Positions 62,914-64,000 of a stretch of 64,000 nt of DNA are shown piece by piece. Position numbers and translations under genes: made by a program. The stretch lies in assembly GCF_030068455.1 (NCBI RefSeq), contig NZ_JAQOSQ010000006.1:124001-188000 (forward strand). Reading direction: 5' to 3'. Source of the stretch: Roseofilum casamattae BLCC-M143 (GTDB taxonomy: Bacteria > Cyanobacteriota > Cyanobacteriia > Cyanobacteriales > Desertifilaceae). How positions within the stretch are numbered: the stretch's first letter is position 1; each line of letters opens with the position of its first letter. Under the pieces are notes generated by a model. It was not told where the DNA came from and did not search any database. It saw only the letters and a program-made list of their open reading frames with translations.

Positions 62914-63357
62914 ATGAATATTGAATTTCGCGAATTTAATCCGTTTGATGTTTGGATTTGGGTCGAGTTTGGCATGGTGCCGAGCGATGCCGAAAAGCTA
63001 TACTTAGAAGAAGCTTTAAACGCCTGGTACTATTTAGGAAAACTGGGCGGATTTAATGCCGAAAACCTGCAAGTTCAGGATGAAGGACTCGAGCTGAGTT
63101 ACATGCACTACGATCGCGATCGCATTGAAACTTCGATGATGGCTGTCATGCACAATATGGGCGAGTTCGAGTATGAGGGAAACTGGGGACGGTGTTGGTT
63201 CGATCTGGGGACGAGCGATGCGATCGCGATCGATGTTTTGATTAATTCTCTGTCCCAACTGAGTAAAGAATACCTGAGTCTCGAAACCCTGATTATCGGT
63301 GGGATTAATCCAGATTGGCCGATTCCAGAGCGATCGGATTCTGTATTTGAAGACTAA
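62914..63357 (+). CDS. DUF3531-domain protein
   Basis: A 147-residue soluble protein, found in cyanobacteria and plastids, of unknown function. Sequence blocks: MNIEFREFNPFDVWIWVEFG, PSDAEKLYLEEALNAWYYLGKLGGFNAENLQVQDEG, YMHYDRDRIETSMMAVMHNMGEFEYEGNWGRCWFDLGTSDAIAIDVLINSL. The N-terminus has strongly conserved acidic and aromatic residues. It is 75 bp after the DUF4335 gene and 33 bp before the NUDIX gene. No signal peptide is seen. Confidence 0.9.
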   Translation: MNIEFREFNPFDVWIWVEFGMVPSDAEKLYLEEALNAWYYLGKLGGFNAENLQVQDEGLELSYMHYDRDRIETSMMAVMHNMGEFEYEGNWGRCWFDLGTSDAIAIDVLINSLSQLSKEYLSLETLIIGGINPDWPIPERSDSVFED

Positions 63358-63389
63358 GCGATTTTCGAGCTAACTATCTCCAGTCAATT

Positions 63390-63818
63390 ATGGCAAAATC
63401 GCGCAAAATTCGAGCAATAGCTCTCGGCTTAATTCAAGATGGCGATCGCCTTTTACTTTCTGAAGGGTACGATCCTCATCGCAAGCAAACCTTCTACCGC
63501 GCATTAGGTGGAGGAATTGAGTTTGGCGAAACCTCTCGACAAGCTCTCGAACGAGAATTTATGGAAGAATTGCAAGCGGAATTAACCGAGATTGAATACT
63601 TAGCGTGTTTAGAGAATATTTTTACCTATAATAACCGTCCCGGTCACGAAATAATTCAACTCTATCGCGCCCAATTAGTAAACCGAGAACTCTACCAACA
63701 AGACGTTATTCCGTTCCTGGAAAACACTCGATCTAAGACGGCTCGTTGGGTCGATCTACAAACCTGTAAATCGGGCGAACTTCGGGTAGTTCCCGCCACT
63801 TTCTTGCACTATTGTTAG
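63390..63818 (+). CDS. NUDIX hydrolase
   Basis: A 142-residue pyrophosphohydrolase. The Nudix box reads from Gly41: GGIEFGETSRQALEREFMEE, with metal ligands in REFMEE at 55-60. The glycine after EE in the consensus (REUxEExGU) is Gln here, a common variation. It probably hydrolyses a nucleotide or dinucleotide with an NDP-X structure, but specificity cannot be read. It starts 33 bp after the DUF3531 gene and may share its transcript. About 180 bp to the window end show no further gene. They contain TGTCAC/GTGACA and TTTTTGT/ACAAAAA palindromes right after the stop, which may be a weak terminator. Confidence 0.92.
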   Translation: MAKSRKIRAIALGLIQDGDRLLLSEGYDPHRKQTFYRALGGGIEFGETSRQALEREFMEELQAELTEIEYLACLENIFTYNNRPGHEIIQLYRAQLVNRELYQQDVIPFLENTRSKTARWVDLQTCKSGELRVVPATFLHYC

Positions 63819-64000
63819 CCTTTTATGTCACTGCCTAGCTTTTTGTGACAAAAAATACTGAAGCCCGAGCAACTCTCCCAGTTCTAGGGAATGACCCAGA
63901 GGGCGGGTTTGGTGAATTAATGGTTCCGTCGCCTAGGCTGTATTCCTTCCGTTTGCATTTTGTCGATTCTTCCCGGTCTTGGTACTATACTAAAAACCTC

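Noticed and set aside
63819-64000. possible small structured RNA after the NUDIX gene
   Set aside because: Some short complementary stretches occur, but no known RNA class was recognised and the window ends there.

Overview
The window is chromosomal DNA from a cyanobacterium, probably a filamentous non-heterocystous (Oscillatoriales-like) type. The basis is the very dense HIP1 octamer (GCGATCGC) throughout, typical cyanobacterial families (DUF3038/DUF4335, DUF3531, XisH/XisI, GH57 branching enzyme, Cph1-type phytochrome, CSP41-like epimerase, two-domain ThiE), and heptameric CCCTATT/CCCCATT intergenic repeats. Genus assignment is not possible from sequence reading alone. I saw no rRNA, tRNA, CRISPR array, prophage or intact transposase.

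Layout. 1-6.5 kb: the 5' part of a CHASE3 sensor kinase running off the left edge, pheS, two small proteins, and a pilM-pilN-pilO operon with no pilQ behind it. 6.7-12.9 kb: an orphan sugar-type binding lipoprotein, a lipoprotein serpin abutting tail-to-tail with an exported caspase-fold peptidase carrying an EF-hand, a small membrane protein, short interspersed repeats and an LCP protein. 13-20 kb: GH57 branching enzyme, a DnaJ-domain gene whose start codon lies in a perfect inverted repeat, a methyltransferase flanked by a decayed copy of that DnaJ gene's 3' end, cysH, an aldo/keto reductase, and a divergent LysE exporter/Lrp regulator pair. 20-27 kb: a 1005-residue two-partner-secretion exoprotein, a pseudouridine synthase, thiE-thiS, a MazF-type toxin-antitoxin pair and hisC. 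27-37 kb: a STAND NTPase (NB-ARC type), a divergent exported unknown protein, a PIN-domain pair, dprA, a DUF547 lipoprotein, a type II thioesterase, a CSP41-like epimerase, hemC and an xisH-xisI-unknown cassette. 37-48 kb: a thioredoxin-fold protein, a Cph1-like phytochrome kinase, a family 5 binding lipoprotein, larB, and a LysR-controlled group (isochorismatase-like hydrolase, nitroreductase, Tat-exported amidohydrolase, ABM-domain membrane protein). 48-64 kb: patatin, DUF1400 protein, a decayed Rpn-family remnant, a membrane GTPase, glcE and glcF, a second sensor kinase, a methyltransferase, a PRC-barrel protein, icd, DUF3038-DUF4335, DUF3531 and a NUDIX hydrolase.

How the genes relate. 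Most are housekeeping genes (translation, thiamine, histidine, sulfate assimilation, haem, glycolate and 2-oxoglutarate metabolism) interleaved with accessory genes. pilMNO and dprA are both used in natural transformation. The most interesting points are the serpin/caspase pair, predicted to share the extracytoplasmic space; the occluded start of the DnaJ-domain gene; the LysR-centred oxidoreductase/amidohydrolase group; and the xisHI cassette with its third gene. These functional links are inferences from position and family, not demonstrated.
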